Shown: positions 63,783 to 64,000 of the stretch, piece after piece
How positions within the stretch are numbered: the stretch's first letter is position 1
Layout: every line of letters starts with the position of its first letter
Assembly: GCF_900187425.1 (NCBI RefSeq)
Contig: NZ_FYDJ01000003.1
Location: forward strand, 212,987-276,986
Source of the DNA: Pseudomonas sp. Irchel s3h14
GTDB taxonomy: Bacteria > Pseudomonadota > Gammaproteobacteria > Pseudomonadales > Pseudomonadaceae
Length of the DNA stretch: 64,000 nt
Direction of reading: 5' to 3'
Notes under the pieces: generated by a model
Seen by the model: only the letters and a program-made list of their open reading frames with translations
Told to the model about the DNA's origin: nothing
Database searches by the model: none
Translations under genes and position numbers: made by a program

Positions 63783-64000
63783 TCGAACACCCTTCAAAGC
63801 CTGGTGGGGAACCCCGCTGGTCGGTCTGCTGGGCGGTTACCTGGCCAGCCAGATCGGCTGGCCACTGCCGTGGATGGTCGGCTCGTTGCTGGCGATCATC
63901 CTGGTGCGTTGCCTGACACCCTGGCAATTGGCGGAAATCCCTGGCGGCCGCAAGTGCGGCCAGTGGATTGTCGGCATCGGCATCGGCCTGCACTTCACCC
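63775..64000 (+). CDS. AbrB-family (ammonia monooxygenase-like) membrane protein, 5' part
   Basis: The first 75 codons are present: MSDRTPFKAWWGTPLVGLLG, then helices of the AbrB/AmoA-like integral-membrane family (SQIGWPLPWMVGSLLAIILV; GGRKCGQWIVGIGIGLHFT). The family is distinct from the small AbrB DNA-binding proteins and its function is unclear. It overlaps the tctA stop by 8 bp, suggesting it belongs to the tct operon. The gene continues past the window. Confidence 0.8.
   Translation, partial: MSDRTPFKAWWGTPLVGLLGGYLASQIGWPLPWMVGSLLAIILVRCLTPWQLAEIPGGRKCGQWIVGIGIGLHFT

Overview
The window is about 61% GC and reads as chromosome from a Pseudomonas of the P. fluorescens group. The evidence is the algU-mucA-mucB-mucD and tctDE-opdH-tctCBA clusters, abundant Pseudomonas-type REP doublets with GTGGGAGCGGGCTTGCTCGCG arms, and the purC/bamC/dapA/gcvR/bcp housekeeping block. 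Nearly all of it is dense coding sequence. One AT-richer accessory patch lies at about 34.2-40.3 kb beside a tRNA-Ser gene.

Layout. 0-4.6 kb: the 5' part of cysK, a DUF748 protein, a DUF4160/DUF2442 gene pair behind a 25-bp palindrome, and a MoxR ATPase with a VWA protein. 4.7-9.5 kb: a 5-oxoproline locus, with an MFS transporter and pxpA-pxpB-pxpC on the minus strand and a divergent LysR regulator. 9.6-12.2 kb: an apparent siderophore-biosynthesis gene remnant followed by an intact IutA-like TonB receptor. 12.3-27.5 kb: mixed core genes (oligopeptidase B, RNA methyltransferase, RNase D, nitroreductase, methyltransferases, phosphoethanolamine transferase). 27.7-34.1 kb: a PuuA-like glutamine synthetase homologue, two exporters, two LysR regulators and an isolated HpaF-like isomerase. 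34.2-40.2 kb: the accessory patch with an IS30-like remnant, an MFS transporter, small hypothetical genes and an orphan PAAR-toxin effector with a membrane-anchored immunity candidate. 40.35-48.4 kb: tRNA-Ser(CGA), purC, an MBL hydrolase, bamC, dapA, gcvR, bcp, perM, tusA and bepA. 48.5-57 kb: mucD, mucB, mucA and algU (no mucC), then nadB, ygfX, sdhE, ygfZ and an HDOD gene. 57.1-64 kb: tctE-tctD divergent from opdH-tctC-tctB-tctA, then a truncated AbrB-family gene.

Functional links. TctDE should sense citrate or tricarboxylates and activate the OpdH porin and the TctCBA importer. Three contiguous 11-bp direct repeats upstream of opdH are a natural TctD target. The opdH and tctC leaders both carry AAnAAnAA motifs of the Hfq/Crc type, as do the leaders of the 5-oxoproline transporter and pxpA. 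This suggests that both peripheral nutrient systems are under catabolite repression. The envelope-stress operon is preceded by a good AlgU-type promoter.

The strongest candidates for new biology are the PAAR-toxin/immunity module, the palindrome-controlled DUF4160/DUF2442 pair, and the tctD/Crc control region. I found no complete mobile element, integrase, CRISPR array or prophage. All domain names are recognition from sequence; no database search was run.
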